From: an uncultured Bacteroidales bacterium
GTDB lineage: Bacteria; Bacteroidota; Bacteroidia; Bacteroidales; ML635J-15
NCBI GenBank assembly: GCA_905233405.1
Contig: CAJOEG010000024.1
Coordinates: forward strand, 1,266 to 27,335
Direction of reading: 5' to 3'
DNA length: 26,070 nucleotides
In this document: positions 1 through 7,924 of the stretch, piece by piece
How the letters are laid out: every line of letters begins with the position of its first letter
Numbering within the stretch: the first letter of the stretch is position 1
Translations under genes and position numbers: made by a program
Notes under the pieces: generated by a model
Seen by the model: the letters and a program-made list of their open reading frames with translations, nothing else
Databases searched by the model: none
What the model was told of the DNA's origin: nothing

Positions 1-278
1 TAGTTGCAGAAATCCGGCCACCATTCGGTGCTTATGAAGCCTGCTTTTCCTGCGAAAAACTTACCATATACGCAGTCGCCTTCCCTTACTATGTCGCCTT
101 TCCATTTCCACAATGGCCAGTCCCAGCCGCCATCGGGTAGCTGTACATAGCGGCAGTCGGGGTCAACCAGCGCATTTGCCGAAAAACCATATATTCCGCT
201 TTCAAGCAATGGCAAAAAGCCAATCTGCTGAATGGCGTCCATCATTTCGGCGCAGTCGTGTATGTTGTAGCGTAACAT
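1..278 (-). CDS. AlkZ-related protein, 5' part (truncated by window edge)
   Basis: The first 92 codons of a minus-strand gene are present, starting at the ATG at 278 and running off the left edge. The protein begins MLRYNIHDCAEMMDAIQQIG and continues through a segment rich in Gly and Trp (GGWDWPLWKWKG, then YGKFF, KAGFIS and WWPDF). From memory of Bacteroidales proteins this matches a conserved family annotated as AlkZ-related, that is, related to the winged-helix DNA glycosylases AlkZ/YcaQ that act on damaged or crosslinked bases. The family name rests on recall and not on a search, and the catalytic region is not in the window. A TAnnTTTG promoter element ends only four bases before the ATG, so the transcript may be leaderless or the true start may be the ATG ATG pair at codons 12-13. 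Confidence 0.6.
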   Translation of the reverse strand, partial: MLRYNIHDCAEMMDAIQQIGFLPLLESGIYGFSANALVDPDCRYVQLPDGGWDWPLWKWKGDIVREGDCVYGKFFAGKAGFISTEWWPDFCN

Positions 279-282
279 ATCG

Positions 283-290
283 CAAAGATA
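283..290 (-). promoter_or_regulatory. -7 element (TATCTTTG) for the AlkZ-related gene
   Basis: Read on the minus strand the bases are TATCTTTG, an exact match to the Bacteroidota -7 consensus TAnnTTTG. No clear TTG lies 19-21 bases upstream. The element ends at 283 and the start codon begins at 278, so initiation would fall at or inside the ATG. Confidence 0.4.
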
Positions 291-344
291 AGACAAAGTT
301 CGAGAAATGCCGATTATTTGTAGGTGCAAAAAATTGTCGTAATT

Positions 345-375
345 TTTGTTATCAACAAAAAATCATATAGATTTG
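345..375 (+). promoter_or_regulatory. Bacteroidota-type promoter for the envelope protein gene
   Basis: TTTG at 345-348 is followed after 19 bases by TAGATTTG at 368-375, matching both the -33 and the -7 elements (TTTG, N19, TAnnTTTG). The expected transcription start is near 380, giving a leader of about 25 bases before the ATG at 407. Confidence 0.7.
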
Positions 376-406
376 TAGTTTGTTAGCGCACGAACATTAA
401 ATTTTG

Positions 407-2203
407 ATGTCAAGATATTTTTTCACATTACTATTGTCGCTTGTTGCATTGTTTTCATACTCGCAACAAGTTGTTACTTTTACTGTGAAGAACTTTGACA
501 CGAAAGAAGTTCTACCATTTTGCAATGTTGGCATAGAAGGTTCTGGTTTGGGCGGAATTACAAATGAAGATGGGGTAATAACAATGAAAATTCCTGAATC
601 ATATTCAACAGCGACAATATCAATATCCCACATAGGATACGAACCCCAAAAAATCAAGATTTCAGACATAGGCGACGAAAAAAGAGTGGTTTACTTAAAG
701 GAAAGTGCATATATTCTGCCGGAAGTGGAAATAAGTTCCAATGATGACGAATGGTTTAAGATTCTCAATAAATGCAGAAGTGTAAATATCAAGCAGAAAA
801 ATATATCTCGAGCAAAGGCTTTCTATTCCATAGAATCTACCAAGGATGACTTGCCGTTGGAAGTAGTAGAATGTTTTTACAATGCTGATATTAATGGACT
901 TAATGTCAAAGATTTGGCATTTAAGAATGGAAAATTATTTCTGAACAAAAGCGAAAGCGGATGGAGAACTTTAAATGCTTCAGAGACATACAAGCATTTT
1001 GATGTATTCCAGGAGACAGATTTGTTCCCGTCGTCAATTCTTTGTTTTGGTTTATCTGGAATGAAAAAAAGATTCAATGTAGAGATGGAATTTACTGACG
1101 ATTTGTATAAAGTCTTTTTTTCGCCGAAAGATAAAAGCGGGGCGTATTTTTCGGGTTACATATTTATTGATAGATCTGACTTTAGTTTGAAGCATATCGA
1201 ATATTTTACCGACAATGCAACAATCTACCCGTTTTTACCTATATATCCCGACGATAGCATTAGTAAAGTTTCGTTGAGCATAAATGAAACATTTGCAGAT
1301 AATGGCGTTAATTTATTACCCGAATTAGTGAGATACGATTATTCGTTTGATTATTATAGCAGAAGATATGGCGTGTTGCACAAAGTAGAATCAAAATCAT
1401 TTTTGTACTTGTATGACTATGGAAAATCGTTTGTTGATCCATTGTTCGACTTTTATGCTGACTCTACGGATTACAGAAAAATTTCGCTAATTCCATACAA
1501 TGATGTTTTCTGGAAGCAAAATTACAAGTTTACTATTAGCGAATCCAAATCCGAAAAGATTGATTATTTTGAACGGGAAGAGCAGTCTTTTGACTATAAT
1601 TCAAGTACAAGTGAGGAGACGATTTTCGGTGACGCCATTGTTGCTCAAATTGAAAATAACACTGATAATTTTCGGCACATTGGATTCTTTGAAATTCCAT
1701 ATATAAAATGGAATAATGATGTTAAATTATTAGTTCACGAAAAGCGACCACAATCAGAAAATTCTATTGAAAACATTATTGCTACTTCTCAGAAATATAA
1801 GTTTGTTGTACAGATTCTGCTGGACATAACAGAACTTGACGATTCCATTCATTGGCAATCGTTTACAATATTCGACCCGTTCCAATCGTATTACGAATAC
1901 GAGGAACATCCTACCGAAAATATATTTGCGTGCGTGAATATTTATTTTGCGCTTTGTGAGGACATTCGCTTGGAAATGGAAGAAAACATAAAGAAAAATC
2001 ATCATTCAGTTGAAGACATTAGGCGAATATATAGTGAAACAAAAAATGAATTGGAAAATTTCAGGAAAAAGTATTTCCGTGAGGTTGGACTAGGTGAAAA
2101 TTTATTTGAGTTGCGACTATACAACGCGATGGTTATTAAGAAATTCGGAATCGATTATATTGAGATGTTTAAAACCTTCCATAAAAATGAAAATGAACGG
2201 TAA
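407..2203 (+). CDS. Exported protein with carboxypeptidase-like regulatory N-terminal domain
   Basis: The product is 598 residues if started at the ATG at 407; a TTG directly before it would add one codon. Residues 1-20 form a signal peptide (SRYFFTLLLSLVALFSYSQQ). Residues about 20-105 resemble the CarboxypepD_reg-like beta-sandwich found at the N-termini of many Bacteroidota envelope proteins, with GGITNEDGVITMKIPES followed by ISHIGYEPQKIKI. A link with the VEISSND pattern common after this domain follows. I do not recognise the remaining roughly 480 residues, which are rich in Tyr, Phe, Asp and Ser, have no obvious transmembrane segment, and end in charged helices (about 520-590). It could belong to the broad DUF5686-like group. 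The gene is noticeably more AT-rich than mutA/mutB next to it, using TTT and AAA where those use TTC and AAG. It stands alone with its own promoter. Confidence 0.75.
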   Translation: MSRYFFTLLLSLVALFSYSQQVVTFTVKNFDTKEVLPFCNVGIEGSGLGGITNEDGVITMKIPESYSTATISISHIGYEPQKIKISDIGDEKRVVYLKESAYILPEVEISSNDDEWFKILNKCRSVNIKQKNISRAKAFYSIESTKDDLPLEVVECFYNADINGLNVKDLAFKNGKLFLNKSESGWRTLNASETYKHFDVFQETDLFPSSILCFGLSGMKKRFNVEMEFTDDLYKVFFSPKDKSGAYFSGYIFIDRSDFSLKHIEYFTDNATIYPFLPIYPDDSISKVSLSINETFADNGVNLLPELVRYDYSFDYYSRRYGVLHKVESKSFLYLYDYGKSFVDPLFDFYADSTDYRKISLIPYNDVFWKQNYKFTISESKSEKIDYFEREEQSFDYNSSTSEETIFGDAIVAQIENNTDNFRHIGFFEIPYIKWNNDVKLLVHEKRPQSENSIENIIATSQKYKFVVQILLDITELDDSIHWQSFTIFDPFQSYYEYEEHPTENIFACVNIYFALCEDIRLEMEENIKKNHHSVEDIRRIYSETKNELENFRKKYFREVGLGENLFELRLYNAMVIKKFGIDYIEMFKTFHKNENER

Positions 2204-2219
2204 TTTGTGGTTTATTATC

Positions 2220-2290
2220 AAACCATCTCAAACAACCTAGAAACAACATCAAACCATCATAAACAACCATAAACAACATCAAACCATCTA
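2220..2290. repeat. Degenerate 10-bp-period tandem array
   Basis: Seven successive units of about 10 bp alternate between forms such as AAACCATC.. and AAACAAC.... The 18-mer AAACAACATCAAACCATC occurs exactly at 2241-2258 and again at 2271-2288, 30 bases apart. AAACCATC itself occurs at 2220, 2251 and 2281. The array directly follows the stop codon of the upstream gene and has no coding potential that I can see. Confidence 0.7.
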
Positions 2291-2369
2291 AACGGTTCTT
2301 TCATTTGGACAATTTTATTGTCTATTATACAAATTGTTAGCATTGGACAAATCCGCTGGCTGCAATGCA

Positions 2370-2490
2370 TTGAGCGACAGCCGAAATGAGTTAGCCGAAT
2401 CCGAGGGACTCGATGCTTTTCGTTACATTCACATCGCCCCTTCGATACTTCGACTATGCTCAGTAACCGAAGGCTCAGGGAGCGAATGGG
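2370..2490. repeat. Palindromic REP-like intergenic element (copy 1)
   Basis: The core is CCTTCG at 2439-2444 pairing with CGAAGG at 2468-2473, inside the longer string that starts CCCTTCGATACTTCGACT and ends GGCTCAGGGAGCG. A related core is found at 18727-18775. The preceding 2370-2420 holds imperfect variants of the same theme (TGAGCGACAGCCGAA, CCGAGGGACTCGAT), suggesting a decayed cluster. The rest of the gap 2291-2369 holds only a small inverted repeat (GACAAT at 2308-2313 with ATTGTC at 2317-2322) and nothing else that I can name. Confidence 0.55.
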
Positions 2491-2543
2491 TACAGAATTT
2501 AGTTTTTAAATAAAAGAGCCGTGCAAATGTTTTCTTAAACAGA

Positions 2544-2573
2544 TTTGCAAGTCGGGATTTTTGTCTAACTTTG
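2544..2573 (+). promoter_or_regulatory. Promoter of mutAB
   Basis: TTTG at 2544-2547 is followed after 18 bases by TAACTTTG at 2566-2573, an exact TAnnTTTG -7 element. Transcription should start near 2578-2581, leaving a leader of about 20 bases before the mutA ATG at 2599. The leader is too short to hold a cobalamin riboswitch. Confidence 0.7.
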
Positions 2574-2598
2574 CAACCTCAAAATAAATTCTGTACAG

Positions 2599-4500
2599 AT
2601 GGAAGAAAAATTGTTTCAAGAATTTCCTCCCGTGCCGACCCAAGAATGGGAGGATGTAATAATCAAGGACTTAAAAGGCGCCGACTACGAGAAGAAACTC
2701 GTGTGGAAAACTCAGGAAGGATTCAATGTCCGCCCATACTATCGCGCCGACGACCTAAAAGATATCAATTATTTGGATTCGAAGCCGGGAAGTTTCCCGT
2801 TTGTCCGCGGAACCAAGGATAACAACAACTGGTTCATACACCACGGCATCTGCTGCTGCGACGGCGACTACAAGAAAGCCAACGCAACCGCAAAGACGTT
2901 GCTGACAAAGGGAATAGAATCGCTCGGTTTCTACATCGACAATACAAAGGTTCAGACCAAGGCCGACTTCGAGGCTCTGCTCGCCGACATCAAACTGGAC
3001 AAGACCCCGGTTACTTTCATCGGTTGCTGCCTAAAGACCATGGAAACCTTGAAGAATTTCCTCGCTTACGTTGATTCTCTCGGAATCGACAAGAACGAGG
3101 TAAGAGCCAACTTCGACTTCAACCCGCTGCGAAACCTTACCAACAAAGGTTTCCTCTGCGAGGACAAGGCTTTCAAGTTGCTTGCAGAATGCGTAAAGAT
3201 GGCAAAGGACTACAAGCGTGTTCGCGTTATCTGCGTTGACGGATACACTTTCAACAGCGCTGGATCATCGTCGGTTCAGGAACTTGCTTTCACACTTTCG
3301 GAAGGTAGCGAATACCTGTCGCGCCTCACCGACGAAGGCTTGACCGCCGAAGAAGTTGCCAAGAAAATGGTATTCCTGTTTGGTGTAGGAAGCACCTACT
3401 TCATGGAAATTGCAAAGTTCCGCGCCGCAAGAATGTTGTGGGCTAACATAGTAGAAGCTTACGGTTGCGATTCGGAATGCGCAAAGAAGATGCAGATTGC
3501 TGCAACCACCAGCGAGTGGAACCAGACAGTTTACGATGCATACGTAAATATGCTTCGCGGAACTACCGAAGCAATGAGCGCAATCATCGCCGGTGTCGAT
3601 TACCTCGAAGTTCTTCCTTACGACTACCCGTTCGAAGTTCCTACCGACTTCTCGAACCGCATCGCTCGCAATGTGCAGACCATCCTCAAGGAAGAATCGC
3701 ACTTCGACAAGGTTGTTGACCCCGCTGCAGGTTCGTACTACATCGAAAACCTTACAAACTCGATAGCCAACACCGCTTGGAACCTCTTCAAGACAGTTGA
3801 AGATGGTGGCGGATTCGTAGCTAAGTTCAAGGAAGGCTTCGTACAATCGGAAATCAAGGCAGTTTCGGACAAGCGTGACAAGAACATCGCAACCCGCCGC
3901 GAAACATTGCTTGGAACCAACCAGTTCCCGAACTTCAACGAGAGAGCCGAAGCCAACATTACCAAGGAAATCGTTTCGCGCGACATTCCTACAATGATGG
4001 GCATGAAGATGGAAGAAGCCGACTGCTGCTCGCACGAAAAGATAGCAGAACCATTGAAGCCTTATCGTGGTGCCGAAGCATTCGAAGCATTGCGTCTTGC
4101 TACCGACCGCAGCGGCGTAGAACCAAAGGCATTTATGCTTACATTCGGAAACCTGGCAATGTGCCGCGCAAGAGCACAGTTCTCGTCGAACTTCTTCGCA
4201 GTGGCAGGCATCAAGGTTATGGACAACAACCGCTTCGCATCAATCGAGGAAGGCGCAAAGGCTGCTTTGGAATCAAAGGCTCAGATAGTTGTTGCCTGCT
4301 CGTCGGACGACGAATACGCCGAAGCAGTTCCGCAGATTGCAGAACTCATTGGCGACAAGGCGATACTTGTTGTTGCAGGTGACCCCGGATGCCGTCCCGC
4401 ACTCGAAGAAAAGGGCATCAAGAACTACATCCACGTAAAGTGCAATGTGCTTGAAACCTTGAAGGAATATCAAAAAATGTTGGGTATTAACGAATTATAA
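2599..4500 (+). CDS. mutA: Methylmalonyl-CoA mutase, small (beta) subunit
   Basis: The 633-residue product is the non-catalytic partner of the heterodimeric adenosylcobalamin-dependent mutase that interconverts succinyl-CoA and (R)-methylmalonyl-CoA. The N-terminal and middle part (about 40-450) is the TIM-barrel module shared with MutB, seen in the paired motifs YFMEIAKFRAARMLWANIV and VVDPAAGSYYIENLTN, which have direct counterparts in the next gene. The C-terminal part (about 500-633) is a cobalamin-binding-like Rossmann domain that lacks the DxHxxG cofactor-binding motif, as expected for the small subunit. Length is typical of the family. Codon use favours TTC, AAG and GAA strongly, suggesting high expression. 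It lies 8 bases upstream of mutB in the same operon. No epimerase, decarboxylase or MeaB-type chaperone gene is adjacent. Confidence 0.95.
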   Translation: MEEKLFQEFPPVPTQEWEDVIIKDLKGADYEKKLVWKTQEGFNVRPYYRADDLKDINYLDSKPGSFPFVRGTKDNNNWFIHHGICCCDGDYKKANATAKTLLTKGIESLGFYIDNTKVQTKADFEALLADIKLDKTPVTFIGCCLKTMETLKNFLAYVDSLGIDKNEVRANFDFNPLRNLTNKGFLCEDKAFKLLAECVKMAKDYKRVRVICVDGYTFNSAGSSSVQELAFTLSEGSEYLSRLTDEGLTAEEVAKKMVFLFGVGSTYFMEIAKFRAARMLWANIVEAYGCDSECAKKMQIAATTSEWNQTVYDAYVNMLRGTTEAMSAIIAGVDYLEVLPYDYPFEVPTDFSNRIARNVQTILKEESHFDKVVDPAAGSYYIENLTNSIANTAWNLFKTVEDGGGFVAKFKEGFVQSEIKAVSDKRDKNIATRRETLLGTNQFPNFNERAEANITKEIVSRDIPTMMGMKMEEADCCSHEKIAEPLKPYRGAEAFEALRLATDRSGVEPKAFMLTFGNLAMCRARAQFSSNFFAVAGIKVMDNNRFASIEEGAKAALESKAQIVVACSSDDEYAEAVPQIAELIGDKAILVVAGDPGCRPALEEKGIKNYIHVKCNVLETLKEYQKMLGINEL

Positions 4501-4508
4501 CAGAAGCC

Positions 4509-6637
4509 ATGAGACCGAATTTCAAAGATATAAAATATACGGGCAAAGCAGCAGAATGCTGCGGAAACAACAGCGACCAGTCGCTCTGGACAACCCCCGA
4601 ACAAATTAGCGTAAAGGGCATCTACACTGCCGACGACCTTGCAGGAATGGAACATCTGAACTATGCAGCAGGTGTACCGCCTTTCCTTCGCGGTCCTTAC
4701 TCAACAATGTATGTGCAGAAGCCGTGGACAATCCGCCAGTATGCAGGTTTCTCGACAGCAGAAGAATCTAACGCATTCTATCGTCGTAACCTTGCTGCAG
4801 GTCAGAAAGGTCTGTCGGTTGCATTCGACCTTCCTACTCATCGTGGCTACGATGCCGACCATCCACGCGTTGTAGGTGATGTTGGTAAGGCTGGTGTTAG
4901 CATCTGCTCGGTTGAAGATATGAAGATATTGTTCGACCAGATTCCATTGGGCAAGATGTCGGTATCAATGACAATGAACGGCGCAGTATTGCCGATTCTT
5001 GCATTCTACATCGTGGCAGGTTTGGAACAGGGCGTAAAGCTCGAAGAAATGCAGGGTACAATCCAGAACGACATCCTCAAGGAATTCATGGTGCGTAATA
5101 CCTATATATATCCGCCAGAGTTCTCGATGAGAATCATTGGCGATATCTTCGCTTACACCTCGAAGTTCATGCCTAAGTTCAACTCGATTTCGATTTCGGG
5201 CTACCACATGCAGGAAGCAGGTGCAACCAACGATATCGAAATGGCATACACCCTTGCCGATGGTCTCGAATACCTCCGCACTGGTATCAAGGCTGGCATC
5301 GATGTTGACGCTTTCGCACCGCGTCTGTCGTTCTTCTGGGCAATCGGTATGAACCACTTCATGGAAATTGCAAAGATGCGTGCAGCACGTATGCTGTGGG
5401 CAAAGATTGTAAAGCAGTTCAACCCGAAGAATCCGAAGTCATTATCATTGCGTACACACAGCCAGACATCTGGTTGGTCGCTTACCGAACAGGACCCATT
5501 CAACAATGTTACGCGTACTTGTATCGAAGCAATGGGCGCAGCTTTGGGTCACACCCAGTCGTTGCACACCAACGCACTCGACGAGGCAATCGCATTGCCA
5601 ACCGACTTCTCGGCTCGTATCGCTCGTAACACCCAGATTTACATCCAGGAAGAAACCAATGTTTGCCGTTCAATCGACCCATGGGCTGGTTCGTACTACA
5701 TCGAAAGCCTCACCAACGACCTTGCACATCGCGCATGGAAGCACATCGAGGAAGTTGAAAAGCTCGGTGGTATGGCAAAGGCAATCGAAAGTGGTATTCC
5801 TAAATGCGTATCGAAGAGGCTGCAGCACGCACCCAGGCTCGCATCGACAGCGGAAACCAGACAATCGTTGGTATCAACAAGTACCGCCTCGAAAAGGAAG
5901 ATCCGATTGACATCCTTGCAGTTGACAACACCGCAGTTAGAAAGCAGCAGGTACAGAGGTTGCAGGAATTGAGGGCAAAGCGCAACAACGACGATGTTCG
6001 CCGCGCATTGGACGCTATTACAAGATGCGTTGAAACTGGCGAAGGCAACTTGCTCGAACTTGCTGTTGAAGCAGCAAAGGTTCGCGCTTCGTTGGGTGAA
6101 ATTTCGGATGCATGTGAAAAAATTGTAGGAAGACATAAAGCTGTGATTAAGACTATCTCTGGCGTATATTCTTCGGAGACCAAGAATGACGCCGAATTCG
6201 AAAAGGCAAAGGAACTCTGCAAGGAGTTTGCAAGAAGAGAAGGCCGTCAACCACGTATTATGGTTGTTATGGGTCAGGACGGACACGACCGTGGCGCAAA
6301 GGTTGTTGCAACAGGTTACGCCGACTGCGGTTTCGACGTCGATATGGGACCGTTGTTCCAGACTCCGGAAGAAGCAGCAAAGCAGGCTGTTGAGAATGAT
6401 GTACACATTGTTGGTGTATCGTCGTTGGCAGCAGGCCACAAGACCTTGATTCCAGCCTTGATAGAAGAACTCAAGAAATTGGGTCGTGACGACATCATGG
6501 TTACAGCCGGTGGTGTTATCCCAGCTCAGGACTACCAGTTCCTCTACGATGCAGGCGTAGCAGCAATCTACGGTCCTGGAACCCCTGTTTCGAAGTCAGC
6601 AATCAGCATGCTGGAACTGTTGATGGCAGAAGAATAA
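4509..6637 (+). CDS. mutB: Methylmalonyl-CoA mutase, large (alpha) subunit; one-base frameshift near 5802
   Basis: This encodes the catalytic, cobalamin-binding subunit that carries out the radical rearrangement of succinyl-CoA and methylmalonyl-CoA. The first frame (4509-5801) holds the TIM barrel with YSTMYVQKPWTIRQYAGF, FDLPTHRGYDADHP and the active-site His in SISGYHMQEAGA. The second frame (from 5804) continues as MRIEEAAARTQARIDSGNQT and ends with the B12 domain, including GQDGHDRGAK (DxHxxG, the lower-ligand His) and SSLAAGHKT. The break is at AAA (5802-5804); one more A would give ...GIPK-MRIEEAA... in one frame and a 709-residue protein, the usual length. The break is inside the linker rather than at a domain boundary, and no good slippery heptamer is present, so a missing base (sequencing error or a recent mutation) is more likely than a natural split gene. 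Confidence 0.93.
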
Positions 6638-6646
6638 GAATAAAAA

Positions 6647-6680
6647 TAAAATAAGTGACAGGTATCTGTCACTTATTTTA
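6647..6680. terminator. Bidirectional hairpin terminator between mutB and tRNA-Pro
   Basis: TAAAATAAGTGACAG at 6647-6661 pairs perfectly with its reverse complement at 6666-6680, a 15-bp stem with a 4-base loop (GTAT). The A-rich base of the stem becomes a T-rich tail in either direction. It starts 9 bases after the mutB stop and also lies 10 bases beyond the 3' end of the convergent tRNA, so it can serve both. Confidence 0.85.
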
Positions 6681-6689
6681 TCTTACCTG

Positions 6690-6762
6690 TCGGGGTGAGA
6701 AGACTCGAACTTCCGGCCTCTACGTCCCGAACGTAGCGCGCTACCAACTGCGCCACACCCCG
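6690..6762 (-). tRNA. tRNA-Pro (anticodon CGG)
   Basis: Read on the minus strand, CGGGGTG at the 5' end pairs with CACCCCG at the 3' end, followed by discriminator A; CCA is not encoded. The D-arm is GCGC-AGTTGGTA-GCGC, the anticodon arm is CTACG-TTCGGGA-CGTAG with anticodon CGG and G37, and the T-arm is GGAAG-TTCGAGT-CTTCT with one G-T wobble. The length is 73 bases without CCA. The CGG anticodon reads CCG codons. Confidence 0.93.
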
Positions 6763-6883
6763 TTGCCCAAAAGCGGTGCAAAAATAAGATTTATTTTTTA
6801 CATCACATTATTTTTTTCAATTTATTTTAAAATGAAAAAGGCGGATAAATTCCGCCCATCCATAAACCAAATGATTTATAAAA

Positions 6884-7283
6884 TCACATATTTTTCTTTA
6901 TTTCCTCAACTAGCTGCTTATACTCCTCATCAGTAAGTTTTACGCGAGTATTCGACAACAACATGTCTCCTTCCTTGCTGATTGGAATAAGATGAATATG
7001 AGTATGAGGAACTTCAAGGCCAAGCACCATCAATCCGATGCGTTCGCATTCGATAGTTTTTTCCAATGCTGCAGCCACTTTCTTTGCAAAAATCAATATC
7101 TCCGACAATACATCATCAGAATTACGGAAGATATAGTCCTTTTCTTCCTTAGGAACAACCAAAGTATGCCCTTTCCCCTTTCTTCAAGGGATTAATGTCG
7201 AGAAAAGCAATGAATTTGTCATTTTCTGCTACCTTATAACAAGGTATTTCTCCGTTAATTATCTTTGTGAACAATGTTGCCAT
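6884..7283 (-). CDS. HIT-family hydrolase (HinT-like); one-base frameshift at 7175-7178
   Basis: Histidine-triad proteins hydrolyse nucleoside phosphoramidates and related AMP conjugates in the cytoplasm. The N-terminus (ATG at 7283) reads MATLFTKIINGEIPCYKVAE and FIAFLDINPLKKG. The other frame then gives HTLVVPKEEKDYIF and the catalytic triad in PHTHIHLIPIS, ending at TGA 6884. Continuous reading is broken at a run of four C (7175-7178); with three C the protein would read ...PLKKGKGHTLVVPK..., 132 residues, typical of the family. The gene starts 5 bases after greA ends, so the two form an operon. Confidence 0.9.
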
Positions 7284-7288
7284 AGTCA

Positions 7289-7762
7289 TTAAATTGAAAT
7301 GTTAACAATCTCAAAGGATACCATTCCGCTTGGCACCTGAATATCAACGACCTCTCCTACTTTCTTACCCAACAAACCTTTTGCGATTGGAGTAGTTACC
7401 GAAATTTTCTTAGCCTTGAGGTCGGCTTCAGACTCGGAAACTATCGTATATTCCATCTCTTGATTTGTCTTTACATTTCTTAACTTAACCTTATTAAGAA
7501 TCTGCACTGCATTGGTATTTATCTGTGAAGGGTCGATAATACGAGCATTTCTGATGGTTTCCTGAAGCTTGCTTATCTTCATTTCTAACAAACCCTGTGC
7601 TTCTTTTGCTGCATCATACTCCGCATTTTCCGACAGGTCACCCTTATCGCGAGCTTCTGCAATCTGCTTTGAGATATTAGGTCTCTCGACGTTCACCATT
7701 CTATCAAGTTCATCCTTCAGTTTTTTCAAACCTTCTTCTGTCAAATATGAAATACCAGACAT
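7289..7762 (-). CDS. greA: Transcription elongation factor GreA
   Basis: The 157-residue product matches GreA throughout. It has an N-terminal antiparallel coiled coil (about 1-75: YLTEEGLKKLKDELDRM, then ARDKGDLSENAEYDAAKEAQ with the acidic tip residues) and a C-terminal FKBP-like domain (about 80-157, SESEADLKAKKISVTTPIAKGLLGKKVGEVVDI). GreA binds the secondary channel of RNA polymerase and stimulates cleavage of backtracked transcripts. The gene heads an operon with the HIT gene downstream and has its own -7 element at 7829-7836. Confidence 0.96.
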   Translation of the reverse strand: MSGISYLTEEGLKKLKDELDRMVNVERPNISKQIAEARDKGDLSENAEYDAAKEAQGLLEMKISKLQETIRNARIIDPSQINTNAVQILNKVKLRNVKTNQEMEYTIVSESEADLKAKKISVTTPIAKGLLGKKVGEVVDIQVPSGMVSFEIVNISI

Positions 7763-7796
7763 AATTATTTAATTATTAAAGTTATACAAATAAAAA

Positions 7797-7836
7797 GAAA
7801 TCCCTTTTTCGCTTTGGGATTTCCATTGCAAAGATA
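7797..7836 (-). promoter_or_regulatory. greA promoter -7 element and 5'-leader hairpin
   Basis: On the minus strand TATCTTTG (7829-7836) matches TAnnTTTG; the -33 region is weak. Immediately downstream, GAAATCCC pairs with GGGATTTC (7797-7804 with 7816-7823, 8 bp, 11-base loop), followed by a T-rich run. The mRNA would therefore begin with, or within a few bases of, this hairpin. The hairpin plus T-run resembles a terminator, so attenuation is possible, as is 5'-end stabilisation. Confidence 0.5.
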
Positions 7837-7866
7837 ACACTTTTTTGCTTTGGAAATAAAAAATTT

Positions 7867-7903
7867 TAATCGGAAAGCTCATGCGATATGAACTTTCCGA
7901 TTA
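7867..7903 (-). terminator. Terminator of the PorV-like/T9SS/TonB operon
   Basis: TAATCGGAAAG (7867-7877, plus-strand letters) pairs with CTTTCCGATTA (7893-7903) over 11 bp. The loop can extend the pairing with TCAT and ATGA. On the minus strand the hairpin is followed by a T-rich stretch at 7850-7866. It begins 22 bases after the stop codon of the PorV-like gene. Confidence 0.75.
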
Positions 7904-7924
7904 TATTGTCAACAAATAAAACTC

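Noticed and set aside
113..370. 85-codon plus-strand open frame at the left end
   Set aside because: It is antisense to the AlkZ-related gene and overlaps the promoter of the next gene; the product has no recognisable features.
2500..2598. Cobalamin riboswitch before the B12-dependent mutase
   Set aside because: The promoter at 2544-2573 leaves only about 20 bases of leader, and no B12-box-like sequence is seen.
3265..4035. 256-codon open frame on the minus strand inside mutA
   Set aside because: It is antisense to a well-recognised gene and its Cys/Val/Phe-rich product has no familiar features; it arises from the strong codon bias of mutA.
5790..5820. Programmed -1 frameshift or naturally split mutB
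   Set aside because: The 0-frame codons CCT AAA TGC do not form a slippery heptamer, the break is in a linker rather than at the B12-domain boundary, and other genes in the window show similar homopolymer indels.
5696..6439. 247-codon open frame on the minus strand inside mutB
   Set aside because: Antisense shadow of the catalytic subunit, with no recognisable domain or upstream promoter.
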